DNA of 64,000 nt from Macrococcoides epidermidis (GTDB taxonomy: Bacteria > Bacillota > Bacilli > Staphylococcales > Staphylococcaceae), in the NCBI RefSeq assembly GCF_042659445.1, contig NZ_JBHSSR010000001.1, one strand, 5' to 3'. The notes below the pieces were generated by a model. The model searched no databases, was not told where the DNA came from, and saw nothing but the letters and a program-made list of their open reading frames with translations. Positions within the stretch are counted from its first letter, which is position 1, and each line of letters opens with the position of its first letter. Below, one piece after another: positions 16,612-24,572 of the stretch. A program made the position numbers and the translations under genes.

Positions 16612-17316
16612 TTGAACAAATATGAAATTATCGCAGAAACTATTCAACAAAGTATATATGACCAGAAATTAGAACAGGGGACTAAATTACCAAACGTTGA
16701 ATCACTCATGAAACAGCATAACGTTTCAAAAAGCACCATCACGAAAGCGCTCGATACACTTGAGAAACGTGGTGCAATATTTCAGCAGCGCGGAAGCGGG
16801 ATATTTGTGAGACGTCAACGTCGTGAAGGATATGTCAGTTTGCTGACGAATAGAGGATTTACTGCAGATTTAAAGGAATTCAATATCACATCTGAAGTTC
16901 TGAAATTAGAAAGAATGAACGCAGATGACGAAGTAAAGATGAATCTGCATCTGGAAGAGAATGAAGAAGTTTATTACGTAGAACGTTTGCGAAGAATTGA
17001 TAACGATATTTTATGTATTGAAGTATCTTACTTTCCGGTTAAACTTGTTCCATATTTGAACAATGAAATTGCTGAAGGATCCATCTTTAATTACTTAACA
17101 GATGCTTTAAAGTTTAATATTAGTTTTGCTGATATTTATATGCATATTGATGAACTCAATGACATCGATGCTAAGAAACTTGAACTGAAACAAGGTAATC
17201 CTGCTCTGTTTTTAGAACAAGTTGTCTACCTTGCAACAGGTGAGCCATTTGATTTCTCAAAGATTACGTACCACTATAAACATTCGAAGTTTTTTGTACA
17301 GGCTACAAACTATTAA
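16612..17316 (+). CDS. GntR/UTRA transcriptional regulator of the beta-glucoside operon
   Basis: 234-residue regulator. Residues about 5-70 are a GntR winged helix (IAETIQQSIYDQKLEQGTKLPNVESLMKQHNVSKSTITKALDTLEKRGAIFQQRGSGIFV). The C-terminal two thirds is a UTRA ligand domain (YYVERLRRIDNDILCIEVSYFPVKLVP ... LFLEQVVYLATGEPFDFSKITYHY). By analogy with TreR and BglR-type proteins it should sense a phosphorylated sugar and repress bglP-bglA, which is divergent. I choose TTG at 16612 because AGGAG is correctly spaced; the upstream GTG at 16582 lies before that site. Confidence 0.85.
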   Translation: MNKYEIIAETIQQSIYDQKLEQGTKLPNVESLMKQHNVSKSTITKALDTLEKRGAIFQQRGSGIFVRRQRREGYVSLLTNRGFTADLKEFNITSEVLKLERMNADDEVKMNLHLEENEEVYYVERLRRIDNDILCIEVSYFPVKLVPYLNNEIAEGSIFNYLTDALKFNISFADIYMHIDELNDIDAKKLELKQGNPALFLEQVVYLATGEPFDFSKITYHYKHSKFFVQATNY

Positions 17317-17366
17317 ATATACATTTTATGTTATAATGGAATAAAAATGTAGAAGGTGGTAATGTT

Positions 17367-17546
17367 ATGGCTTGGTTTGAAGCATTGGTATCCATCGTAA
17401 TTAGTCTTGTTCCTATTCTCATAGTCTTTCTTATCCTAATGGATGGTTACAGAACGAAATTAAATTCAGAGAAGATCATTGCACAAAACGAAGAAATCAT
17501 CGCTTTGTTGAAGCAAAATAATAAAGGTGGAGGACAAACATTATGA
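17367..17546 (+). CDS. tiny membrane protein, first of three tandem paralogues
   Basis: 59-residue protein. One N-terminal membrane helix (SIVISLVPILIVFLILM) is followed by a charged tail with KIIAQNEEIIALLKQNNK, probably a coiled-coil helix. AAGGTGG lies seven bases before the ATG. The stop overlaps the start of the next gene (TTATGATG). The motif QNEEIIALLKQN is identical in the second protein and similar (RQNQEMIELLKDI) in the third, so the trio arose by duplication. Architecture resembles small DUF4083-type proteins, but I cannot assign a function. Confidence 0.75.
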   Translation: MAWFEALVSIVISLVPILIVFLILMDGYRTKLNSEKIIAQNEEIIALLKQNNKGGGQTL

Positions 17547-17716
17547 TGAGTATAACAGGATTAGTCTTTTCCTTGTTAACAATTCTTCTCCCTATAGTAT
17601 GTATTATCCTAATTGTGAAGTACATCTATAAAAATTATCAGAATACATCACAGTTAATTAAACAAAACGAAGAAATCATCGCTCTATTGAAGCAAAACAG
17701 AAAGGATGATTTCTAA
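17543..17716 (+). CDS. tiny membrane protein, second of three
   Basis: 57-residue paralogue: N-terminal membrane helix GLVFSLLTILLPIVCIILIV, then KYIYKNYQNTSQLIKQNEEIIALLKQNRKDDF. Its start overlaps the stop of the previous gene by four bases and its stop overlaps the ATG of the next (TAATG), so all three are translationally coupled. GGTGGAGG inside the previous gene serves as ribosome site. Confidence 0.72.
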   Translation: MMSITGLVFSLLTILLPIVCIILIVKYIYKNYQNTSQLIKQNEEIIALLKQNRKDDF

Positions 17717-17904
17717 TGGAATGGATTGGAGTATCTGTAATGTCCATCCTATACATCCTTATGTATTTGTTGCCTGCGCTTATCATCGGCTTCGTATTAT
17801 CACATATTTACAACACACGCCAGAATACGAAATATATCATCAGACAAAATCAAGAAATGATTGAACTGCTTAAAGACATCAAAAATCAATCAAATATAAA
17901 ATAA
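17716..17904 (+). CDS. tiny membrane protein, third of three
   Basis: 62-residue paralogue with membrane helix SILYILMYLLPALIIGFVLS followed by HIYNTRQNTKYIIRQNQEMIELLKDIKNQ. It is more diverged than the first two. AAAGGATGA precedes the start, overlapping the end of the second gene. A strong terminator follows, closing a three-gene operon that begins shortly after the GntR gene. Confidence 0.78.
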   Translation: MEWIGVSVMSILYILMYLLPALIIGFVLSHIYNTRQNTKYIIRQNQEMIELLKDIKNQSNIK

Positions 17905-17938
17905 ACACGCACAACCATCATGGTTGTGCGTGTCTTTA
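17905..17938. terminator. bidirectional terminator
   Basis: Perfect 13-bp stem ACACGCACAACCA-tca-TGGTTGTGCGTGT followed by a T-rich tract, between the tiny-gene operon and the convergent secreted-protein gene. Confidence 0.92.
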
Positions 17939-18820
17939 TTATTGATATTTTTTCATAATTGCTTTCAGTTTAGATTGTGCTGCTTTATCTTTTGAAACAA
18001 TCATATTGTAACCTTTACCTGGTGTGAATGTTCCGCCATATCCGTTATCATTATATTCACCAAAACCAGCTGAGAAACTCATATGTTCACGTTTTTTCTT
18101 CAGTTCATAAACTACGCCGTTATCACCCAGTACATATTTTGTAACATAAGTCTTAGGTTTAGCAATGTTAAAATAGCCCTCAGCTGTATACGTGTTATAT
18201 CCGTCTTTAGAGTAACCATACTGATTATCTTTAGGACTATAGAAAGCTACGCCTCCGATAGCGTGTAACCCAAATGCATAATAGCCTGGATTATTAAAAT
18301 CCTGCACCTGCATATGACCATGAGGTGTTCCAGCATACCAATCTCCTTTTCCTGCAGCTCCGTGATCAAAGAATTTAGTCGTCACAGCTTTACGTTCTTT
18401 CTTTGCCTTAACCGATGCCCATTTCACGAAGTCATTAGTAATTGCGTAACGTTCTGCTAAAGTAAATTTCTTCACTGCTAATTGCTTTTTCTTTTTATAG
18501 TTACCCGTTACAGTTACTTTCGTTTCGGGACTTTTTGTACCTTTAGCTGTCTTATAGAATACGCGTAGCACAGTACCTTTTTTCTGAGGTTGAATCGAAA
18601 CATTAGCACTACCATATTTACCGACTTTCCCTTTACCTAAAGATTTTCCACCTTTATAAATATAAACCGTACTATTCTTTGCTGCATCTACATCCACAAA
18701 CCCAGCAGTATTACTTACTTTCCAAACTATTTCAGGCTTCTTTAAAGCGGCATTTGTTTCTCCACCAATTAAGGATGACACTAGCGTTGCACCAAGCACT
18801 ACAGGTAATAATTTTTTCAT
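17939..18820 (-). CDS. secreted two-domain protein of unknown function
   Basis: 293 residues. Signal peptide MKKLLPVVLGATLVSSLIGGETNAA, then a bacterial Ig-like beta module (about 28-105: VDVDAAKNSTVYIYKGGKSLG ... VLRVFYKTAKGTKSPETKVTV), a Lys-rich linker, and a globular C-terminal domain (about 115-293) with TKFFDHGAAGKGDWYAG, HMQVQDFNNPG and VYELKKKREHMSFSAG. The C-terminal half is laid out like the middle domain of the lipoprotein at 21091-22725 (a helix ending FVKWAS/INYAED, then FDHG/LNHGG, and VYEL/VYEY), suggesting a shared extracellular domain. Cell-surface role is inferred from export only. Confidence 0.7.
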   Translation of the reverse strand: MKKLLPVVLGATLVSSLIGGETNAALKKPEIVWKVSNTAGFVDVDAAKNSTVYIYKGGKSLGKGKVGKYGSANVSIQPQKKGTVLRVFYKTAKGTKSPETKVTVTGNYKKKKQLAVKKFTLAERYAITNDFVKWASVKAKKERKAVTTKFFDHGAAGKGDWYAGTPHGHMQVQDFNNPGYYAFGLHAIGGVAFYSPKDNQYGYSKDGYNTYTAEGYFNIAKPKTYVTKYVLGDNGVVYELKKKREHMSFSAGFGEYNDNGYGGTFTPGKGYNMIVSKDKAAQSKLKAIMKKYQ

Positions 18821-18931
18821 GATTTAAACCTCCAAGGTTAATTTTGTATTCGGTTTCATTATACACAAATTATTTCTTTATTACGCTCAGTCCGAAGGTT
18901 TATTTACAAAATATTTACAAATGAGTTGATA

Positions 18932-19414
18932 TTAATATTCGCTGCCCTTTTTAAATGAAAATATACATAACATATAAAAGAAATAAATAATCGGCAGCAG
19001 TATAATAACGTAAAATATTATTTCTATCCATATCACATCTCCAGGTAAACCTTGCCCCATAATCGCAAATAATAAAATATAGAATGTATAACATACTGGA
19101 AAAAATCCAATTAGCATCGCATGAATACCCTCAATCTTTAAATCATTACATCTACGCATCATTAATGAGATGAGCGGAATTAAAAATACGACTACAATCA
19201 AAAGATGATATAACTGCCAGTTTAAATCGAATAACATCTCAAACAAAGGTGTCTTCAAATTAAATCCCAGTTTCGGTAATCCAAGCATCGGACCAATCGT
19301 AAATACTAAGATGATACATAAGATGTGTGGCCAGAACCCCATATTAAATTCTGTTCTGTTTGAACGACCTTTGAAGTTAAATGCATTTTTCCAGAAGTTG
19401 ATATAAGCATCCAT
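18932..19414 (-). CDS. DUF805 family membrane protein
   Basis: 160 residues, opening YINFWKNAFNFKGRSNRTEFNMGFW as in DUF805 proteins (F-N-F-x-G-R-x-x-R-x-E-F), about four membrane spans, and LMMRRCNDLKIEGI as the conserved R-R-x-x-D segment. AAAAGGAG precedes the ATG. It is the third apparently intact DUF805 gene in this window. It stands alone between two secreted-protein genes. Confidence 0.78.
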   Translation of the reverse strand: MDAYINFWKNAFNFKGRSNRTEFNMGFWPHILCIILVFTIGPMLGLPKLGFNLKTPLFEMLFDLNWQLYHLLIVVVFLIPLISLMMRRCNDLKIEGIHAMLIGFFPVCYTFYILLFAIMGQGLPGDVIWIEIIFYVIILLPIIYFFYMLCIFSFKKGSEY

Positions 19415-19553
19415 TGTATCACTCCTTTTATATTATTCTAGCATTATATATACTCATCTAAACCTTAAATTTACCTTAAATTTCAAATGATTCTCTATAT
19501 TTTTACAGTTTTTCTTCTTATACTAAAAGAAAAAAAGGAAGAGGGGATAATTT

Positions 19554-20144
19554 ATGAAAAATTTATTAAAAGTCGGAATTGCTTCAACACTTCTACTTGG
19601 TCTAACACCTGCTGTCGCTGATGCTAAGATACCTGTGAAGTCCTCAACGAAGACTGTTGCACCTTATTACAAATGGAATGGTTACACAGGTTACAGCCAC
19701 AAATTCGTACTGGATAAAGATTTCAAACGTGCGTTACTGAACTCAAACGTAACGGTAAATGGTATGAAAGTAACTAAGAGTGTCACTGCTAAACAAGCTG
19801 ATCCTGCGCTGATGGCATTAGCAAAATACAATGAACATAAAAAGTTCAACAGCAAATTATTAACTAAGAAATATGACACACTTGGTCTTAAAGCTGGTAA
19901 AGAGTATTTCGTTATTCAGATGCCAGTACAAAAAGGAAAAGTTTCATTAGCACAAATTAAGAAGTTGTATGGAAAATATGAAATTGAAGAAGGTCAACTA
20001 AAAGATAGTAAGACTAAAAAATTCTATACTGAATCTTATGTTATCAGAACAAAATCTGGTTCAGCAGAATTCCATTTCGATAAAAATGAAAAATTAAATA
20101 AAGTATATATCCTTTCTACAACTACGATTACTTTTGGATATTAA
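19554..20144 (+). CDS. secreted IsaB-like protein
   Basis: 196-residue exported protein with a signal peptide ending at VADA (residue 24). The segment APYYKWNGYTGYSHKFVLDKDFKRAL followed by VTVNGMKV matches the start of Staphylococcus immunodominant antigen B (TPYYTYNGYIG...FILDKNF...VKFNGIKL). The C-terminal part (VSLAQIKKLYGKYE, YVIRTKSGSAEFHFDKN) also follows IsaB. IsaB is an extracellular nucleic-acid-binding virulence-associated protein; the same property here is inference. GAGGGG precedes the start. Confidence 0.75.
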   Translation: MKNLLKVGIASTLLLGLTPAVADAKIPVKSSTKTVAPYYKWNGYTGYSHKFVLDKDFKRALLNSNVTVNGMKVTKSVTAKQADPALMALAKYNEHKKFNSKLLTKKYDTLGLKAGKEYFVIQMPVQKGKVSLAQIKKLYGKYEIEEGQLKDSKTKKFYTESYVIRTKSGSAEFHFDKNEKLNKVYILSTTTITFGY

Positions 20145-20189
20145 TTTTTTAACAGCTGCTATTTACATAGAAAGTTACTATAGTTTACA

Positions 20190-20348
20190 GTGCTCACTGC
20201 TTCATTTGTGTTAGGAATTTTTCTTTATCAACTTGAACATTATTATGGCTTTGGACAAGTTACACATGCTTTCGTTGCAATCATTTTAGCTCTTATTAAT
20301 ATCTATGAAATAATTAAATTTTTCAAAGCACAGCACCGATATAGTTAA
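20190..20348 (+). pseudogene. C-terminal fragment of a membrane protein
   Basis: Open frame from GTG 20190 (no ribosome site) giving VLTASFVLGIFLYQLEHYYG ... AFVAIILALINIYEIIKFFK, two membrane helices and a stop. It reads like the tail of a larger membrane protein whose 5' part is lost; upstream of 20184 the frame has a stop codon. Its terminator is intact. Confidence 0.5.
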
Positions 20349-20378
20349 AAACGCCTATCCTTCTGGATAAGCGTTTTT
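20347..20378 (+). terminator. Rho-independent terminator
   Basis: Stem AAAAACGC(C)TATCC-ttct-GGATA(A)GCGTTTTT with a T-run, right after the membrane-protein fragment. Confidence 0.85.
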
Positions 20379-20414
20379 AATTTATATTCTAGTTATACGG
20401 TGAAGCAAAATTTT

Positions 20415-20984
20415 TTATTTTTTTTTATTTAATGCTTTCTCTATCTCAATAATCTTATCAATCATCAGCTGTGCCGCTTCTGTATCACTGATATGTTTTG
20501 GAATGATGGTTATCTTATCTTTCGGGATTTCACTTTCGTAACCCTGAACATATTGCTCCTCTATAAAAGAATGAGACATAAGCTGCAATGCTTCCTTACT
20601 AATAAATAATTTATTGATATATAATACACTTTTACAATCATAATTATTGCCGAAGCTTGCCATACTCTCAATCGTGTCATCTCCCACATTTGAGAAGAAT
20701 ACTAAAGTATCCGTATCATAGGCATCATAAATGTAATCAAGGTCCCAGTCATCTAACGTATATGTATCATAGTCATCAAATTGATTGAAAAAGATATCTT
20801 TTTCTGCCAGATAATCTTTAATATCCTGCAAATCCTCGCTATCTTTAAAACGAGTACCTAAGTGAATACGATATCCTTTGTCATTTAAAGGTAACGCAAG
20901 CGCAAGTGGCATCGTATTTAAAATTTCAGACATACTGTCGGATGCTAATTTTTCTTTAAATACCTCTCCAATTACGAAAATCAT
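20415..20984 (-). CDS. hypothetical acidic protein, 189 aa
   Basis: Not recognised. 189 residues with no signal peptide or membrane segment and a very acidic centre (FDDYDTYTLDDWDLDYIYDAYDTDTLVFF). It ends with a Lys-rich helix (MIDKIIEIEKALNKKK). Alternating hydrophobic strands suggest an alpha/beta cytoplasmic fold. AAGGAG lies before the ATG. It is monocistronic and flanked by surface-protein genes. Confidence 0.65.
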   Translation of the reverse strand: MIFVIGEVFKEKLASDSMSEILNTMPLALALPLNDKGYRIHLGTRFKDSEDLQDIKDYLAEKDIFFNQFDDYDTYTLDDWDLDYIYDAYDTDTLVFFSNVGDDTIESMASFGNNYDCKSVLYINKLFISKEALQLMSHSFIEEQYVQGYESEIPKDKITIIPKHISDTEAAQLMIDKIIEIEKALNKKK

Positions 20985-21063
20985 ACCATCACTCCTTCTT
21001 ATGATAATCTTAGCTAAAAATAATTATATTTACACGTTATATAGAGAGAAATAATAAAAAAGA

Positions 21064-21085
21064 AGCCCACTATAAATAGTGAGCT
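21064..21085 (-). terminator. terminator of the large lipoprotein gene
   Basis: Ten-bp stem AGC(C/T)CACTAT / ATAGTG(A/G)GCT with an A-run on its left that gives U's on the minus strand, just after the lipoprotein stop. Confidence 0.82.
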
Positions 21086-21090
21086 CAATA

Positions 21091-22725
21091 TTAATTAAAA
21101 TATTGTCCTTCTGGCCTATTGATAAAAATCGGAACTGTCCCACCTGCATTTCCAATCACTATCTGGAAACCATTATTTTTATTCGTATTATATATTTTCA
21201 CTGGTCCCAATAAGTCATCATTTACAATTTCAGTTGGTTCACCAAAAACTTTGTTAAATTCAGCATCAGTCATTTCTACACCTGGGGTTATGTAAATTGC
21301 ACCGACTCTATCATCTTGACCCATCGCTAAAGATATATCACCAACTCTATCTAGCCCACCTTGATGCATATCATAACCTCGGTTCTTTTCAACCGGACCA
21401 TATAATGCCTCTACTTCTTCTCGAGTCATACCAACCTTTATTCCTGCAAAATCTTCAGTATGCGCTTCATGGAAGAAATACTGTTTAAATGCAGGGTCTT
21501 TAATATCAATTTTCCCGTTTTCATCTATAAAGCTGTACTGACTTTTTGTTTTTGTCTTGTTTTCTTTACTTTTTGAAGTAGGTTTAGACACTGATTTACC
21601 TGCTAATACTTCTGAAGCAATCTTCTTAATTTCAGGATCAGTTGTTTCTTTAAATTCTGGCATCATATCAGATTCAAATCCCCATGATTCAGTGTATAGC
21701 GCAAAATATCCTAATCCTTGATTACCTTTGAAGTGATATTCGTATACTTTACCGTTATTCGCTAATAAATAAATGGTTGTATCAGAATCAGAAGTCATCA
21801 TACCAGTGATACCTTCAGCTGTAACTGTATCATATGACGCGTCATGTTCCCCTATCGTGCCATCTTTGGCATCGTACATGACAACTCCTGCATCTGCAAT
21901 AATATCGTGTACATCGGCACCTGGATTAAGCATCGTTTGTAATAAGATTAACCCATCCTCAGTATTGGTGAATATATCTGTCGAGATTCCTCCACCATGG
22001 TTTAAGTATCTGCCGGTAACAGCTTTACCTTTATCTTCTGCATAATTAATCATTGCAGATTTAAATTTTTCATATATTGATTTATCAGTTGCAGTATCAT
22101 CACTTGATTCTTGCATACCTTTACCATCATTAATTTGAGCTAGACCTACTAAATAGTCGTTGTCATCAAAAGCTGCTCGAATTTTGAAACCGTTATTATC
22201 GTTATCATTGTATTCTAAAGTATTAAATGGATATACTGGCTCGTCACTAGGATTCGCATATACTCTTATGAATTCACTCTTTGTAATTTTCTTATTAGGA
22301 TTAATGACAATCTGACGTACTTTATTTTGATTATCATAGTTTACTGCATATACGTCATATAATGCACTCGTCTTTAATCCATAAAGATCATTACCTTTAC
22401 CAAGTGACGGACCGTAAATTGCTTCAACTTCATCTTTAGTCATACCAAATTTAATCTTATCCACGGCAAATCTATGATCATTTCGCATATACATCGAATG
22501 AAAAGACGATGTCATAATATCAGTTTTACCTGTTTTCTTTGCTGAAGACTTTGTAACAATCTTCTTTTCAGATGAATTTTTAGTTTCACTGTTCTTCGTA
22601 TTCGTAGTATCGTTTGATGCATTATTACTTTCTATTTTTGTCGCACCTTTATCCTGAGTTTTTTCTTCTCCACATGCAGCTAATAATGTCGTTAAAGACA
22701 AAGCAATGATTAATGATTTTTTCAT
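21091..22725 (-). CDS. lipoprotein with two SmpA-like repeats
   Basis: 544 residues. Signal peptide with lipobox LLAAC (Cys18), then a Ser/Thr/Lys-rich linker. An SmpA/OmlA-like repeat starts at FGMTKDEVEAIYG (93-105) and continues to about 195. A middle domain (about 210-365) resembles the C-terminal part of the secreted protein at 17939-18820. A second SmpA-like repeat starts at VGMTREEVEALYG (431-443). Both repeats end in an N-N-G-F-x-I strand (NDNNGFKI, NKNNGFQI), also found in the genes at 45820 and 62752. It would be anchored outside the membrane. Function unknown. GGAGG precedes the ATG. Confidence 0.8.
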   Translation of the reverse strand: MKKSLIIALSLTTLLAACGEEKTQDKGATKIESNNASNDTTNTKNSETKNSSEKKIVTKSSAKKTGKTDIMTSSFHSMYMRNDHRFAVDKIKFGMTKDEVEAIYGPSLGKGNDLYGLKTSALYDVYAVNYDNQNKVRQIVINPNKKITKSEFIRVYANPSDEPVYPFNTLEYNDNDNNGFKIRAAFDDNDYLVGLAQINDGKGMQESSDDTATDKSIYEKFKSAMINYAEDKGKAVTGRYLNHGGGISTDIFTNTEDGLILLQTMLNPGADVHDIIADAGVVMYDAKDGTIGEHDASYDTVTAEGITGMMTSDSDTTIYLLANNGKVYEYHFKGNQGLGYFALYTESWGFESDMMPEFKETTDPEIKKIASEVLAGKSVSKPTSKSKENKTKTKSQYSFIDENGKIDIKDPAFKQYFFHEAHTEDFAGIKVGMTREEVEALYGPVEKNRGYDMHQGGLDRVGDISLAMGQDDRVGAIYITPGVEMTDAEFNKVFGEPTEIVNDDLLGPVKIYNTNKNNGFQIVIGNAGGTVPIFINRPEGQYFN

Positions 22726-22862
22726 ACATATCCTCCAGAACGATTTAATTACTTTTATTTTACAATTATTGAGCTATAATATGTAAAAATATCTAGAATT
22801 AATGTACATGTTTGAACTATTCTTGATTAGTTTTTACAATTGATAATATTTAAGGAAGATTA

Positions 22863-23012
22863 ATGGCCGATATTTTCATTTTATCGGCCATCATTTTATG
22901 AAATCGGCCGAAAAATAAAATTCATGGCCGATATTTTCGTTTTATCGGCCATCATTTATGAAATCGATGGAAATCCAAGATTCATGGCCGATAAATTCAA
23001 TTTATCGGCCAT
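22863..23012. repeat. tandem array of three ATGGCCGATA hairpins
   Basis: Three units start at 22863, 22924 and 22984 (61 and 60 bp apart). Units 1 and 2 are perfect 10-bp inverted repeats ATGGCCGATA / TATCGGCCAT around 9-nt loops that differ by one base. In unit 3 the loop bases changed symmetrically, extending the stem to 13 bp around a 3-nt loop. The array lies about 30 bp past the stop of the acetyltransferase gene and 140 bp before the lipoprotein gene. Unit length and loop size are nearly those of the array at 3878-4226, though the sequences differ. Confidence 0.9.
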
Positions 23013-23042
23013 GATTCACTCAATCACTTTATTTAAAATTTT

Positions 23043-23837
23043 TCAATTATCCGCTGACGGCACGCGCAACAATTCATAACGTTCACTCACTAACTCGTAC
23101 CCTTGTCTTTGATACATTTCTCTTGGTGAGTCATTACCGTCAGCAATTAAGATAACCCGCTTACCAACTTGTTCTGCATAATGCCATATTGCTTGTTGTA
23201 ATGCTGTTCCAACGCCCTGCTTACGCATTGCATCCAACACGTAGAAATCATCTAATTCCACATACTGCGCACTTTCCACCGCTTCAACTTTACCAGCTGG
23301 AAATCCATGCTGATACCCAACAAACTGCAGGATTTGCGGGTTCAATAAATCACGTCGATGCGTGCGCTCTTTCAGATCAGCAAATTCCTCACCATACTCT
23401 AAGTCCCCTTCACGACATATTTGAAGAAAGTCCAGGAATACATCATCATCGTTTAATACTTGAACAACTTCAATCTCTGAATCCTTTGATTTCGGCATCT
23501 CTTTCAATAAATAAAGCTCCATCTTTTCAACAATAAATCCTAAAGCCTTTGCTTCCTCCTGCAACGCATCATTCAGCACTTCATTCTCAGGAAATATAAA
23601 CAGGGCATGTTTTTGTCCACGTTGTTCATGAAATGTCTTTTGCGTTTCATAGTCTGTCATAAAAGTATCAACATCCGGCGTCACTTTATATTGAAAGTAA
23701 TTGGCATAATATTTAACGAGCTGGCTCGGTGTGTGGTAATGAATATATCTTTCGTTTTCTTCAAATACGTCAGCGTCATTATGCGTATTTGCAAAACTAG
23801 GTTGAATGACTGCTTTGTTTATATTTTGATCTCCCAT
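23043..23837 (-). CDS. GNAT family N-acetyltransferase, 264 aa
   Basis: Two-part protein. The C-terminal domain (about 120-258) is a GNAT fold: YVELDDFYVLDAMRKQGVGTALQQAIWHYA contains motif A (RKQGVGTA) and NDSPREMYQRQGYELV motif B. The N-terminal 110 residues (HYHTPSQLVKYYANYFQYKV) are an extra domain, perhaps a degenerate GNAT repeat. GGGGAG lies six bases before the ATG. The acceptor is unknown. Its 3' end is followed by the ATGGCC hairpin array. Confidence 0.82.
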   Translation of the reverse strand: MGDQNINKAVIQPSFANTHNDADVFEENERYIHYHTPSQLVKYYANYFQYKVTPDVDTFMTDYETQKTFHEQRGQKHALFIFPENEVLNDALQEEAKALGFIVEKMELYLLKEMPKSKDSEIEVVQVLNDDDVFLDFLQICREGDLEYGEEFADLKERTHRRDLLNPQILQFVGYQHGFPAGKVEAVESAQYVELDDFYVLDAMRKQGVGTALQQAIWHYAEQVGKRVILIADGNDSPREMYQRQGYELVSERYELLRVPSADN

Positions 23838-23897
23838 GTTATTCTCCCCTTATCATTTTATATTTATCATACTAAAATGTACTAAAAAAGACCCGTA

Positions 23898-24110
23898 TCA
23901 TCTGCGATAAGAATCATTTTGTTGATAAGGATTATAGTATCTATCTTGCCTTATTGCTTTCGGATTTGGTCCCCATTTGTTTGTTCCAGGTTCAAAATCT
24001 TGAGCACACCACACGATGCACCATATAGTGAGTACTAAATTTACAACAAATGCAATAAGTTGAAAACTATCACTCTTCCTTTTATAACCATTTAAAGATA
24101 TAATATACAT
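23898..24110 (-). CDS. short DUF805-like C-terminal protein or remnant
   Basis: 70 residues: one membrane helix (FQLIAFVVNLVLTIWCIVWC) followed by AQDFEPGTNKWGPNPKAI. This tail equals the DUF805 C-terminus, usually D-S-x-P-G-x-N-x-Y/W-G-P-x-P. The N-terminal signature and first three helices are missing and no good ribosome site precedes the ATG. I think it is what is left of a full DUF805 gene, although expression as a mini-protein is possible. It is divergent from the gene at 24132. Confidence 0.45.
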   Translation of the reverse strand: MYIISLNGYKRKSDSFQLIAFVVNLVLTIWCIVWCAQDFEPGTNKWGPNPKAIRQDRYYNPYQQNDSYRR

Positions 24111-24131
24111 AAAAAGTAAAAGAGGTGCGTT

Positions 24132-24560
24132 ATGACTAAGAAGATTTCTTTAAAAATCCTCATGTTCACATTATTCTATCTCGTCTTAATGATATGGATG
24201 ATTAATATCGGAATATATAAAGATCTCATATTACTTTCATTTATGATTCTTTATTACTTTACTTCAGTTAGACAATTAATTGCTGAGTATAAAACTAAAA
24301 TGATAGATCCTGCCAACAAAATAGCAATTCATAAAGCAAATATAGTTAACTTTCGTAATAATATTATAGAAAGTACCATAATCTTTATTATTTACGGAAC
24401 AATCATTTATTTTAGACATGAACCAGATTTATTTCTCAGTCCATATTTCATGATCATCTTTTATCCTGCAGCTAACATATTCGCTCAAGGTGTGCGCTAC
24501 TTTATGGAGAAAGAAGAACTTCAAATTGCACTGAACAAAAGAAAAACCACTTCACATTAG
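24132..24560 (+). CDS. membrane protein, 142 aa
   Basis: Unrecognised integral membrane protein with about four spans (7-27, 31-48, 76-95, 105-122) and a basic central loop (QLIAEYKTKMIDPANK). AGAGGTG precedes the ATG. It has the same length and layout (two helices, charged loop, two helices) as the genes at 41992 and 42417, but sequence similarity is too weak to call them paralogues. The end is covered by a terminator stem. Confidence 0.65.
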   Translation: MTKKISLKILMFTLFYLVLMIWMINIGIYKDLILLSFMILYYFTSVRQLIAEYKTKMIDPANKIAIHKANIVNFRNNIIESTIIFIIYGTIIYFRHEPDLFLSPYFMIIFYPAANIFAQGVRYFMEKEELQIALNKRKTTSH

Positions 24561-24567
24561 AAGTGGT
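24544..24567. terminator. bidirectional terminator
   Basis: Nine-bp stem AACCACTTC-acatta-GAAGTGGTT between convergent genes, overlapping the last codons of the membrane protein. Confidence 0.75.
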
Positions 24568-24572
24568 TCACT

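Noticed and set aside
23189..23536. 115-codon plus-strand ORF
   Set aside because: Lies entirely inside the 23043 acetyltransferase gene on the other strand; no start signal.
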